Below the pieces are notes generated by a model that had not been told where the DNA came from, searched no databases, and saw nothing but the letters and a program-made list of their open reading frames with translations. Made by a program: the position numbers and the translations under genes. This document shows positions 1 through 11,098 of a stretch of 64,000 nt of DNA, one piece after another (the stretch's first letter is position 1; each line of letters starts with the position of its first letter). Source of the stretch: Metallyticus violacea (taxonomy: Eukaryota; Arthropoda; Insecta; Mantodea; Metallyticidae); contig CM060838.1 in assembly GCA_030762175.1 (NCBI GenBank), positions 22,252,001 through 22,316,000 on the forward strand, in the 5' to 3' direction.

Positions 1-603
1 CGTATGAAAGATGCCGGGTTCTGCAATAAGCATGTTTCCAGTGACGATGCATTTGAGTGATAAAGTAAACAAGCAAAATGTACGCATGTGGGGGAACCGA
101 ATATCCTCATTCCAGCTTGCAGCACGTCCGCGACTCTGCCAAAATGAAACTTTTGTGTCCCGTATTAAGATTTAAACTTTACTGTCCCTTCTTCTTCACT
201 GAAACTTCCATTACAGGGCACGTCTACCTGGATATGTTGGAGAATTAACTCATGCCACAGTTGGAGATCAATAGAGTAAAATTTATCTTCCAACAAGAAG
301 GTGCTCCACCTCATTTCCATCATGATGTTCGTGACTTCCTGAACGCTAAATTTCGAAGTTCCGTGAATGAAGATAACGTACTTGTGTCATGGCCTCCGCG
401 CTCTCCCGATCTTTTTCGTATGAGGTTTCGTGAAAGATGCAGTTTTCACGCCACCATTACCGGATGATGTGCCATAACTGCTGGCCCGCCTTTTGTCGAA
501 TTGACAGGACTATGTAAGTCGAGTTTGGGGCCAAATTTACTATAAAATTGTTATGTGTTAAGTCACTTATGGAACACATATTGAGCACCTGGTAGTCTTG
601 TAA
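1..603 (+). pseudogene. Tc1/mariner-type transposase remnant, catalytic core to C-terminus
   Basis: Degenerate DDE transposase, cut off by the window start. Reading across frames gives the expected core in order: SDDA (first catalytic Asp, codon near 43-45), SDKVNKQNVRMWG, CP...FFFTET.ITG..YLDML, QQEGAPPHFHHDVRDFLNAK (second catalytic block), WPPRSPDL, then GFVKDAVFTPPLPDD and a C-terminal GTHIEHL ending before a stop at 601-603. These are family hallmarks of IS630/Tc1/mariner transposases. Damage: frameshifts near 50 and 94, a stop near 250, several bases lost after SPDL so the third catalytic position is unreadable, and stops near 480, 498 and 552. The second catalytic Asp is replaced by Glu (codon 297-299). 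The 71-codon open stretch at 252-467 is only a fragment of it. No inverted terminal repeat was recognised downstream. The family call is secure; the subfamily is not. Confidence 0.85.
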
Positions 604-3600
604 AAATTTCGTAATTAAAGTAAGGCAAAGAAAGAATATAAAAAGAAAGAAAAAATGCACATAAGGAAACTTTAGCAGAAAGAAGATGTGAATGAATGAC
701 TGCGACGAATATGGCTAAAACAAATGAAGCTCATTTTTCATACAGTCTTAATTGCGAAGGTGGATGAGCGCTAAGCAGAAAGTGCTCGTGAAATTACTGA
801 ATTCATCTCGAGTGCTAAAAGTTAACATTACGTTTTAAAAATGGATACCCTCACCTGTAGCAAGTCGCAAAAGGAATTAAAATAACAACTTACCGGAGAA
901 CATCTCTGCTGTAGTCGCGAAATGTCCCTTGTGATTTACAACGCAAATTTTTGCATTAACAAACATTAAGTCTTGACGGTATATGATTCGTAATGACGCA
1001 ATTTGCGTGCATTTCATCACCGGAGTGTGTGACATGTCATTTACAACCTCCGTTAAAAAACGTCATTCATGGAATACACTTTAAGATTTGGTATATTAAG
1101 AAACAGCGAAATAGGGCATAGAGGCTTTATGTTAGAGAACTAAACAACTAATGAAATCTTGCAATTTTCAATCAATGCTGCAAAATTAAGAATATATTTT
1201 ATTCTTCATAGATTTTGTGCAGTAAATTTCCTTTTCTTATTCATTAATATAAACAAGTTTTCGAAATGTCATTTACTTTATAAAGAAAATAATTAGTTTA
1301 AAATCGTTCCTATTCGATTTCTTTTTTAAAATATCCTTTTGTTGGTTATAATAATGTTTCCTACATTTTAAAATGAAAGAAAAATGGACAGTAAGTTAAA
1401 AATTGAACAGGGAAGGAAAGCTTTTCAGTGCCCCAAAGCAAGATAGATAACTATATGATAATTACTTTGAACCTTCAGCTTCCTAAATGGAAACTAAATA
1501 TCATTTCTGTAACGTGATTATTATTTATAATTTAAATGAATTGTGCTATATAGAAACATGTCAAATATCTTAAAATGCAGAAAGTCTATTTTACAAAGCA
1601 TTTATTAATATATCGCGTAACTTATGCATGAATATTGCAACATTATAAAATTTGTATTTTTAAATTGATGATTAAAATTGAAGCACACAGTTAAAAGCTA
1701 GCAAATGTCAATATACAGTCTTGGAATCTCAGTCAGTAGTCACTGTCAAAAGAAACCAAGAAATGAAAGGATACTTTGATAGATGACATCTTGAATAGCA
1801 TAATTTTTCATTAAGATAAACTTAGCAATAGATTTAAAATGTGTAGCAATTATCATTTCGTAAAGATCTGTATGGCTTAAAATAAGCAACGAATAGATGA
1901 ATGATAATTCAACAGTCATCCATTAGATTGAGAAGAATCGCTACTTAAAACCTAGGCACACTTCTCAAGGGAACCAGCATTAGAACTTTCTCCTAGTTCT
2001 TTCGCAGTTGGTTTCTATCGACATGTTCCGAAGACGTCAAAGACCAGCTTTTTATTAATCCAAAATAAAATGCCCTGATTTAGAACTATAGAAGTGTTCA
2101 ACAATAACAATATACTAAAATATTATCGCTTATTCCGGTTTCATTTTGATTACCTTTGAGCGTATTGCTATGTAAGTTCTTATTGCAACTCACTTGCGGG
2201 CCTGGATGCGGAGTTCCGCATACGGGCTACAGATGGCAGTAGTGCAATCCATTTGTAACACACGCATCAAGAATCTGCTGACTACGTTATGCCAAATGAT
2301 GAAGGTAAAGATGCAACTGCGAAATGAGTGAAAGAGAAAATAGGAGTACCTGGGAAAAAACGCTTCGTCAGCCCGGGCTGGCTTGGTGGAAACCGCCATG
2401 TATTATTTTTGTAGCATGATAGCATATGCACATACTACAATATTTTTATAGCTTTAACACCATGCTTGTTAGAAATATTTATTACAAACTCTAGATGAAA
2501 TGCTTTTTTATTTCTAGAACAACAAGCATAATTATATTTCATTTGTGGAAATTTTAATAAGCCCAGTATGATAGGATGCCAAACACGATCACACTATGAT
2601 ATAATATAAGCAAACTGCCTAACAGAAATTTTAGAGTGTACTATCAGATTTTACACAAAGATACTATCAACCGATTGCATAAGATTCAAATAAACTAAAA
2701 TAATAATTTCCAATAAAACACAGTGGTTAACAAATTGGGCACAATACAATGGGGCACATTCACATACCCAAAGTAAATCTATAGAAAAACTTACTCTCAT
2801 AGCTAACAAGTCCCGAAGCAAAATAAAATTGTGTAAATATAACATGCCATTTAAAGCCCCATTAAAATCAATAATTTGCTGGTAATTACACGGCAAATAA
2901 TAGAAATAACATGACATTCTAAATTAAATAATTTCACGGATAATTAACCAGAGGTGAGCAGAATATAGAAGCCTAAAGGTCAACTCATGTACCAGTAGGA
3001 ACCATGGACTCACCGAACACGAAGCGTTTCCAAGCCAGTTTTACTGTTCTCTCCTTCAGCCAGTTCGGAGTGCAAGCCTCAGTGTAAGGCATCAGGTAAA
3101 CATGACGTAACGGCGCAGGCAACTCAGGGCTGAAAACTCAACCCCTATGGAAATGAGCAATTCATACCCACGACATGCGAAAGCTATGATAGTTACTCAG
3201 GAGTAGCAGTTGGTTTCCTTGTAAAAACCAGCGGCCTGCTATGCTGTAAGCGGCGGTTCAAGAGGGTATTGGTGTTATCCACTCCGATATTTGTATTTAA
3301 GATGAGCAATGGTATAGTGGGTTTATAAAGATAGTACAATAATCTTTATAAGACATAACAAGTTATTATATAGTACTGAAAATAAGATAATAAATAAACC
3401 GAAAAGTTAAAAATACAATGAATATAACTAGGCATTTATTATTTAACTAACCGTTTGTTAGTATTAATTATTATATTTTTGTCTATTGTGTTTTTTCTTT
3501 GTGAGTTAACAAGTGTTTTATATTAAATAGTATTCCTTTGTTATTAAAAAGGTATTACATTTCTAAAAATCTTAAATTCAAAGAAATACACTTTTTTTTT

Positions 3601-4628
3601 TTTCCACATTTCCCGAACAAACTGAGGAAAATCACTTTTGAAATACTTCTCTTCGTATTGAGATTTGACATCTATTTCTTGTTGTCAGTGCATTTAATTA
3701 AATCTGGTTCAACTTTTGAAGCACTAAGCGTAAAACAGCCAGCAATTTTTTATTTGTGATGCTGGATCGTTAAATAGTTTTGCTGTTGGTCATGCTAATG
3801 AAAAGCTACTCACACGTATGTAAAGCCAAACATGGCTACAGCCGGCAGGAGAGTAATCATACTCCCGGAAATTCTGCCTAGGCAACTTTACGAACAGTTT
3901 CATGCTTAATTTCTTCGAAAATCTGAGGGCCGGTTTCATCAACATGTTAAAATTTAGCAAGCTGTTAGACTGCTTTAACATTAAAATTAACAAAAATTCT
4001 GTTCCGTCAACCAATGTTAACTTTAATTTATTTTAATTTTACTCTGCAAAACTTGTATTCTGATAACTTGATTCTACATCGTGACATAATATTCCAGGTT
4101 GATTTTTATTTATTCTTCTTTTACATTTATCAATAAAATTTAAATTCTACAGTTTTTAAAATCTACAGAACTAATACTTTAACTAAACAAAACTAACATT
4201 TCCAAAAACTAAACCGGCTATAGAAACAAGCTCTTCGGCTATTTTAACTATAGCACACAATTCAACCTACAATAGATTTTTACACTTCATTTATATTTCT
4301 GACAATGCAGTGGGGGAAAGACAACTCAAAGCAATTGGCCTGGGTTCAATATGGCAACAAGGTAATGCAAATAATAAAACATATGGAGGAAGGTTAGAAT
4401 AAGGCTAGAGGTTATCAGCAGGCAGGAAATCGAGGCAGAATGTAACATAAAAGTCTCTTGAGCCTATCGAATGAAATTAAACTAACCTGTGGTAAAGATG
4501 TGCATGTGCTTGTACTAGGGAGAAAGACGAGATGAGGAATGACCTAGTTTACATCAGGAGTTGGAAGGCTAAATAAATAATGGATAGTTTGGTAGGAGAA
4601 TCGGCCCATTTTGTAGAGGGTATGGGGA
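604..4628. other. Unassigned AT-rich stretch
   Basis: No gene, known repeat or RNA is recognised. Open frames are short and on both strands, as expected by chance. Two patches are less AT-rich: about 2,185-2,400 and about 2,970-3,280. Neither gives a recognisable protein in any frame. At about 3,930-4,220 the motif GCCGGTTT recurs in inverted orientation some 285 bp apart inside T/A-rich DNA, which is weakly MITE-like but not called. Confidence 0.5.
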
Positions 4629-4659
4629 GTGGGTATATATTCTGGCAGAATATACCCAC
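4629..4659. repeat. Short imperfect inverted repeat (hairpin)
   Basis: The left arm GTGGGTATA..TTCTG pairs with the right arm CAGAATATACCCAC with almost no loop and a 2-base bulge. This is about 14 paired bases. No neighbouring gene or element boundary explains it. Confidence 0.6.
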
Positions 4660-4840
4660 AGGAAACACCGTGAAAAAGTTTAAGGTAATTAGAGGACGAT
4701 TGGCATGCTGGGACCTGTTTGTGAACCACACTAATTGGTTGAATATGGACATTTTCCTAGTCATAGTGCGCGAAGTTATAAGCAGTTTATTTTCTGGTTA
4801 GAACGCAAAAACCTGGCGTAATTATAAATAATGTAACATG

Positions 4841-4908
4841 TTTCTTTCTTTTTTTCTTTTTTCTTTTTTTTTCTTTCTTTCTTTCTTTCTTTTTTTTTTT
4901 TTTTTTTT
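4841..4908. repeat. (TTTC)n / poly-pyrimidine microsatellite
   Basis: About 68 bases of pure C/T on the + strand, mostly TTTC units grading into a T run. Confidence 0.9.
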
Positions 4909-7512
4909 GAATTACAACATGTTTCCGTTCATATATTTGTAACTATCGTTCTTCAACTTTTTTATGTTTATGTTTTATTAATATTATTTTATTTTTATTC
5001 TTATTTGTTTCTCTTTCTACTTGTGTATCATACCTAAGCATGCACGGTCTATAAATATGCAAAAAAATATTTGTAATGTGCGTATAGAATTTTATATCAA
5101 TAAAGATACACCTACTACCAAAACCACTGCAATAATAAATATAACAGTGGTAACATGTAGAAAGAGCTCGTTTGTTGCCGCTGACAGTGTAAGCAACCTT
5201 ACTGGTGATGCTGGATTTCCGATTCATGATCAAATCAACTAAACATGATGCCACCGTAGTGATGTTAACAATTATTTTATGTAATCATGTGACGCGAAAC
5301 ATTGTATTGCCTGGAGCGATGTCTCTTCCGAGTACTGTTTGCCCTTTATCTGTGCAATTTGGCGCAGTCTGGTGTTTCGCCTGCAAACTTTTAACGTTAT
5401 TCATTTCACCGCAAAATGTTTGCTTTTATCACTCCTCCTTTGTTTATTCTCATTGTTTCTTTTGTGTGATAAACTTTGAGAGCTAATTTACCATGCGCTT
5501 TGACAGAGTGAATTCAACTATAATGAAAATCGTCAGAAAAATAAATTAAATGCCTCACTCTTAGAAAACTAGACACTAAGGCTTATGCAATATAAAATAT
5601 GTACCGTATTAATTCCAGAAATGCCTTAAAACATACGTACATAATTAAAATCTCCACTATCATTTGTTGAACATTAAATCATTCTCTTTAAATGTCGCTC
5701 CGTTGGTTGCCATATGATTTGCAATAGACAACCATTATTTATTTTCAAGATGACCAGAACTAATTTTACTAACTATAAGCTCGTTTGTGGAACGTTTTTG
5801 ACATCTGGAGCAGAAAACTTTTGGGATATTTATTCGTGAATAAATTAATAAATATAGTATTTACTCTGGCAAGAGCTAAAGTCATGAGGCCCTTCTCTTT
5901 CACTCTACCAGGTGAATAAAATTAGCTAAATACGAGTAAAATATAGTTATATAAAATACAGAAATAACATAGACAAATTAAAGACATATACTGCAATTTA
6001 ATTGCATTTGTTCATCAATAATTTTACTTAGTATAAGGGAAAGGAGAAGGAGGAGCAGGAGGAGGAGGAGAATGCGGAATCTGGAAGATTGGAATGTGTT
6101 CTTTCAGATTTAAGGAAAAGCATTTACTCATCTCATCCGAAACCCTGTTGTTGGTCCGCCTTTTATTTATCAGCTATTTATTCACTTTTTTTCTGTCGTT
6201 CCTTTAAGATGATCACCTCATTAATTTATAGTCTGTTATTTTAATTTACACTATGAGAGCATTGGACAATTCGTTTGTCTACAATTAATAAATTCATTAA
6301 ATATAAAATGCCCGTTTTTTAATTTCATCTTTCCGCTATTGGTTATGTTCAAGGCTTAATACTCGGAAATACTTATTAATATTAGATTTTAATTGAGTAT
6401 CAATATTGTTCTTCAAAAAAATCTACTGCCAATGTTTTCGCTAAAACGATACGAAAATATGTTAATTTAGTTTAATGTATTATACAGGATCAGAACTAGA
6501 AATTGGTACTCTTAAGGTATCCATGAGAAGAGTCTAACAGAAATCTCTACCACCTCAAACTCCAGTGCGGTGAAATTATCGCACAGCGGACACACTTAGA
6601 CCTTTCTCAGAGGGAACATTTGTTACTTTTAGTGGAGAATGGGCTCTTTCAAGAGTATAAGCTTGTCATACCGCATAGTAACAAATACAATTATTGAAAT
6701 GAGTTATGATATAAAAACACTTAATAAATTAAATTAAACCCTTACAATGTTTTCTTTAGCCTTAAATACGACCATAGATAAGTAAACACTACACAGTTGG
6801 AAATGTTTATAAGAGTGGTTGATTTTAATTTAACTGTAATTGGAGAATTTCTACCTTAGAAAGATGAAAACCTGTGGAAAAAATCTTTGAGCTACGGGAA
6901 AAGGCACTTAAGTTAAAAACTTTCGTTTTTTTTTAATTTTTTGTCAGACGAAGCACAGACATTTATTTTGTCATGTAAACCACGAAATTTTATTTTAATT
7001 TACATTGAAAAAGAGTACATGTATTTCATTCTTTATATTATCTAGATAAGAATAAAATAAAAAAAAATGCTTCTGACATTTATATATACTTATGTGACAT
7101 TTCCCGCCGGCCACATAAATATTGTTTGAAGCTATCACAGGGGTAGCTTCACCATTTAAACTGAATTGGAAGAAATGGTGACTTTAAGGGATTTGTTGCA
7201 CCTTTAAAATAGTTTCTTGAGAAGGATAAAAAAAATTAATTCGCTTATATCTATAAAATCAACGCACTGTATTATTCATAGAGCGGTTAAATAATGTTAT
7301 GAAAACTGTAGTAAAAACAGTGAATATGATTAAATCACTCTGTCCGACACAGTAAGTTCTAAGAGCTTATAAAAGAAACAGATTCAAAATACACAAAATA
7401 TTTTCTTATTGTAAAGTAAGTGGTTAAGCAAAGGAGTAACGTTTACATTGATGTTCATGTGCTGAGGGTACAGTTTAGCTGCATTGTTTTTACTCATTTT
7501 CATTATTTAGTA
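4909..7512. other. Unassigned AT-rich stretch
   Basis: Apart from a short GGA-rich patch at 6,041-6,072 nothing is recognised. The open frames near 5,000-5,490 are short and match no family I know. Around 6,480-6,690 the sequence is slightly less AT-rich but gives no readable protein. Confidence 0.5.
6041..6072. repeat. (GGA)n purine-rich microsatellite
   Basis: A short AGG/GGA tract with a few interruptions. Confidence 0.8.
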
Positions 7513-7747
7513 CCCGGTCAGGATCGATGGATTTTTTCGGACGTAAAAATTCTAAGTATGGCTTCCTTCGGAAGGGAAGTAAAGCCGTGGGTCCCGTGTC
7601 GTACATTTACGGCACGAAAAAGAACCTCAAGCCTGAAAAAAGAGGCCTCTGAGCAAAATTTGTCGGCCGTTTTACGCTCTGAGTTGAATGGGACGCTGAT
7701 GACCTGTGATATTAAAGAGCGTCCGTAAATAAATCAAATTAAAAAAA
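7513..7747 (+). mobile_element. SINE-A copy 1, 5'-truncated
   Basis: SINE-A body and 3' end only: it starts at the CCCGG...GATCGATGG junction just downstream of the tRNA-like B box and runs to GAGCGTCCGTAAATAAATC plus an A-rich tail. It is flanked by a near-perfect duplication: TTCATTATTTAGT at 7,499-7,511 and TTCACTATTTAGT at 7,748-7,760. A 5' truncation bounded by a target-site duplication is the mark of LINE-type target-primed copying, so the truncation probably happened at insertion. The open frame across it is not a gene. Confidence 0.9.
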
Positions 7748-7760
7748 TTCACTATTTAGT

Positions 7761-10313
7761 GTACCTTTATTTTCACAGGGAATCTCATGAAGGAGTTAGA
7801 TCTATTAACTTACATTTCTTACTGATCTTTCAGTTCACCTAGATGAGTTAAATACTAAACTACAGAGGAAAAAATCCAATATCTGTGACAATATTTGATT
7901 TCTAAAGAAATTGTGGAAAACGCAATCACATTGCACAATTACTTTTCATCATTGCATTCATTAGAACAGGCGCAAACTTATGAATGTATTCAGCATCTTC
8001 TCAAAGAACTCCAGATATACTTTACCGATACATGGATGGGTAAAGAAATGAGGCTTTTTACTGATTCTCTGTTATTTAGTTACAGGTAGCTAATGCGCAG
8101 AATAGTACTCATATTAAAAAGTGAGGTAAAACGGCACCGAACTATATGAATAATTATCTAATGAACATTTTTATATGTTACGCATTATTGCAACAAGGAT
8201 TGTAGCTATTTATGTCTGCGGGCAATTTTTTTCAAAACTGAACCATTTTAACAAGATGTGCATACACATACTTTTATAACAGGTTTACTTCTGAATATTT
8301 TACTTCATCTTTTATAGATTCATTGTATTAAAATTATTTCCATTATGTACATGTAAGCTATATACAGCATGAGTGCCTTATTTTTACAAATGCATTACTA
8401 TATTGTTGAACTACTATGTGTACAAAGTATATCTTATTGAAGTTGTAGCAGCCCATAGTTACCATCCCAAATTGTTATATTTATTATGCATAATATTTCA
8501 TTTTCTTACGTATATTTTTATTACAGATGGAAAATAGCCTTTTATTAATATAATTAATGATATAAATATCTCTAATTAGTAATATAAACACCTCTAAGAC
8601 TGCGTAATCAAAACCAATCAATATAATCATAGTGTAATCATTCTCTCAATGTATTTACTATGTAAGGAAGGTACAGAAATTGTAGCTGGAAAGTCGTATG
8701 GTGAATCTTCCTTAGACAGCCGTTCTACTGAAACGCAGTCATAACAATAGAAAATAGGTTCGCCTTCCAAAGCCACAAACAAAAGACTTCTTAAAAGGGT
8801 AGAACCTTCCCTGGCCATGTGAAGCAAATCTTCGCAAGAATTTCAACCGCTAGCCCGTTGAGGACATCTACCTGTGTGGGAGTCACACCTTTAAACCTCA
8901 GAAGGCAAGCCAATGGCCTGACTCGTATTTTCAATAAATATTTCTAGTTAGAAAGCTTTTTGGGAGTTATCCAATAGCTAACAGTGGCGTTAAAATTGGT
9001 GTGGGCAGCGTCATCGTAACTAAACTGGTAGTGTTGCTGGTATAAATGAGCCTGCGCCCCACTTTCTTATTAGTGTTCGTCTTATTATTCAGCTTCTAAG
9101 TTCGTAGTTCGATTCAGATCGCAGGGAAGTTTCAGCCGAGTTGTGGCAAAAGTCCTAAGTATCAATTTCAATATTTGCTGCTCAAAGCGTTATGTTGTAT
9201 TCGCATCGGCAGCCTAAGCGGCTAGGTTCACCATCGACCATTAAATGATCCAACAATTAATAAACCGCAGTTTCATCATGCGTCGTGTGACATGTTCTAT
9301 TCCACCTGTTAATTCCGATCTTATCCCCATTGAACCCTCTCAACGAAAATTAGCGAAAGACCCGTGAGACGGAGTCCCAGAAGAAATGTTGGCGGTCTAA
9401 GTGCATTTCCTACGTCATCAAGTCACACCACAGCCCTATCGACCACCAACAAATCCTATACGCAATTAAGTATTGATATTGGTTTTAATTCATAAATTCA
9501 TAACGGACACGCACAGTACAATGACATGTAAACAATATTTTGCACATCCCTTAGATACAGAAGGCAGTATACGACATCGTCCTTTCGATGCAAACAAGTG
9601 CAGTGAATTAATAAATTCTGTCAACCTCCTCCTTCCCTACAGGCATTTACTGCCTGGAAACATTCGCTTATTGCTTTCAAATTCAGTCCTTCATTTCGAG
9701 CGATTCTATACGAACTTAAATAAGTATCCTTTCTCAGTCAGTGAATGATTAAATGTATTATTTCCGAAAAACAATTTAAGTTACTAATAATATAAACATG
9801 GCCAACTTCATTTAACTTATTAAATATATAACTATAATTCGGTTTATTATATTTATGGCCATACTGTAGATAAGCGGTTTTTTTATCCCCGTGGTAAATT
9901 ACTTCTGATAGTTGGAAACTATACTAAAACTCAAGAGATAGGATTAGCTTGGTTACCAATGTCAACAAACCATTTCTAGAGAAGAGAAAATGCTCATAAT
10001 TTCCTTGCAATAAAAACAGTCCGATCAAAGATTTGTTATTTCCATTCCTTCATAGGTAGTTCTTTTGATCAAGAAGGACTTACTAAGGGAATAAATGCGA
10101 ATTCTCTGTGAAAGTTTAAATGAAATAGAGCAACGTGGAGCAGAGAAAGACAGCTCTACCGTTCCAGATCACGAGCACAAGGTAAAAAAATCTTTGTACC
10201 GTATCGCGAACCGTGAGAGGTAAATGACATGAAGCAGAAGGAAAAGAAGGGCACAGCCAAGTGCACAGGGATTAGATTTAGTAGAAAGTGAGGAACGGTA
10301 CAAGAGTCAACTG
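7761..10313. other. Unassigned stretch with a possible LTR-like patch at 8,950-9,460
   Basis: Mostly AT-rich with no recognised gene. The part at about 8,950-9,460 is less AT-rich. It has a TATA-like TATAAATGAG near 9,040 and an AATAAA-like AATAAACC near 9,260. A short readable stretch after an ATG near 9,279 is broken by stops. It could be an old LTR or a host promoter; no second LTR, primer-binding site or gag/pol homology was found, so it is not called as either. Confidence 0.3.
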
Positions 10314-10338
10314 TTTTTTTTTTTTTTTTTTTTTTTTT
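10314..10338. repeat. Poly-T run (25 bases)
   Basis: A pure T run on the + strand. No SINE body is attached on either side, so it may be a bare homopolymer or an orphan tail. Confidence 0.85.
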
Positions 10339-10515
10339 ACGTCCGAGTGAAGCATTCTTTCCATCTTCATGCTTTTATTTTCTCTTTCCTTATTTTTAGT
10401 TTGATCTTACATTCGTTTCTTAATACTGAAGACTCTTTTCTATATTATTATAGTGGTGTACTCGTATTATTTGACTAAGGTCGTAGTTTCTTAAAATCAT
10501 CTTTTGGTATTGAAG

Positions 10516-10517
<2 letters not shown>

Positions 10518-10586
<69 letters not shown>
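10518..10586. repeat. (ATT)n microsatellite
   Basis: About 23 uninterrupted TTA/ATT units. The poly-isoleucine open frames on both strands here are artefacts of the repeat. Confidence 0.95.
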
Positions 10587-10589
<3 letters not shown>

Positions 10590-10800
10590 TATTATTTTAC
10601 AGAATGGTTCAGTAACTATCCATACTCTTGAAAGAATTATCTTTAGGTTGGTTGCACAACTTTCTGTGTGCACACTTATCAAAACATGAAGTTTGTTGTA
10701 GATTAATCTGCATTCCCTTGCAGCTGAAGTAAAGCAATAAGGTTTCAATGACTTTCAGATTTTCAGAACTATAAAAATGGATTATTGTCTGAAGAGTATT

Positions 10801-11098
10801 CTGGTCATGTTACTGTGAAACAGTACCATACTTGCCTCCTAAACCCAAGATCACGGGTTCGATCCTGGCCAAGACCGAATGGATTTTTCGGGCGTAAAAA
10901 TCCTAAGTATGGCTTCCTTCGGAAGGGAAGTAAGCCTTGGGTTCCGTGTCGTACATTTACGGCACGAAAAAGAACCTCAAGCCTGAAAGAAGAGGTCTCT
11001 GAGCAAAGTTTGTTGGCCGTTTCACGCCCTGATTTGAATGGGACGCTGATGACCTGAGATGTTAAAGAGCGTCCGTAAATAAAACAAATCAAATATAT
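10801..11098 (+). mobile_element. SINE-A copy 2, near full length
   Basis: Includes a diverged tRNA-like head: the A-box region is altered, but ACCATACTTGCCTCCTAAAC and a B box GGGTTCGATCC are clear. The standard body follows, with the TTCCTTCGGAA palindrome, GTCGTACATTTACGG, GACGCTGATGACCTGAGATG and GAGCGTCCGTAAATA. The 5' edge is approximate because the first 25 bases are degenerate. Open frames on both strands across it are repeat shadows. Confidence 0.9.

Noticed and set aside
3930..4220. Possible MITE from inverted GCCGGTTT words
   Set aside because: Similarity of the two arms beyond 8 bases is too weak and no target duplication is seen.
10497..10748. Poly-isoleucine open frames on both strands
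   Set aside because: Translation of (ATT)n.
10785..11092. Overlapping 90-95 codon frames, similar to ones at 7,420, 44,963, 47,370 and 60,386
   Set aside because: Repeated because they lie in SINE-A copies; not a protein family.
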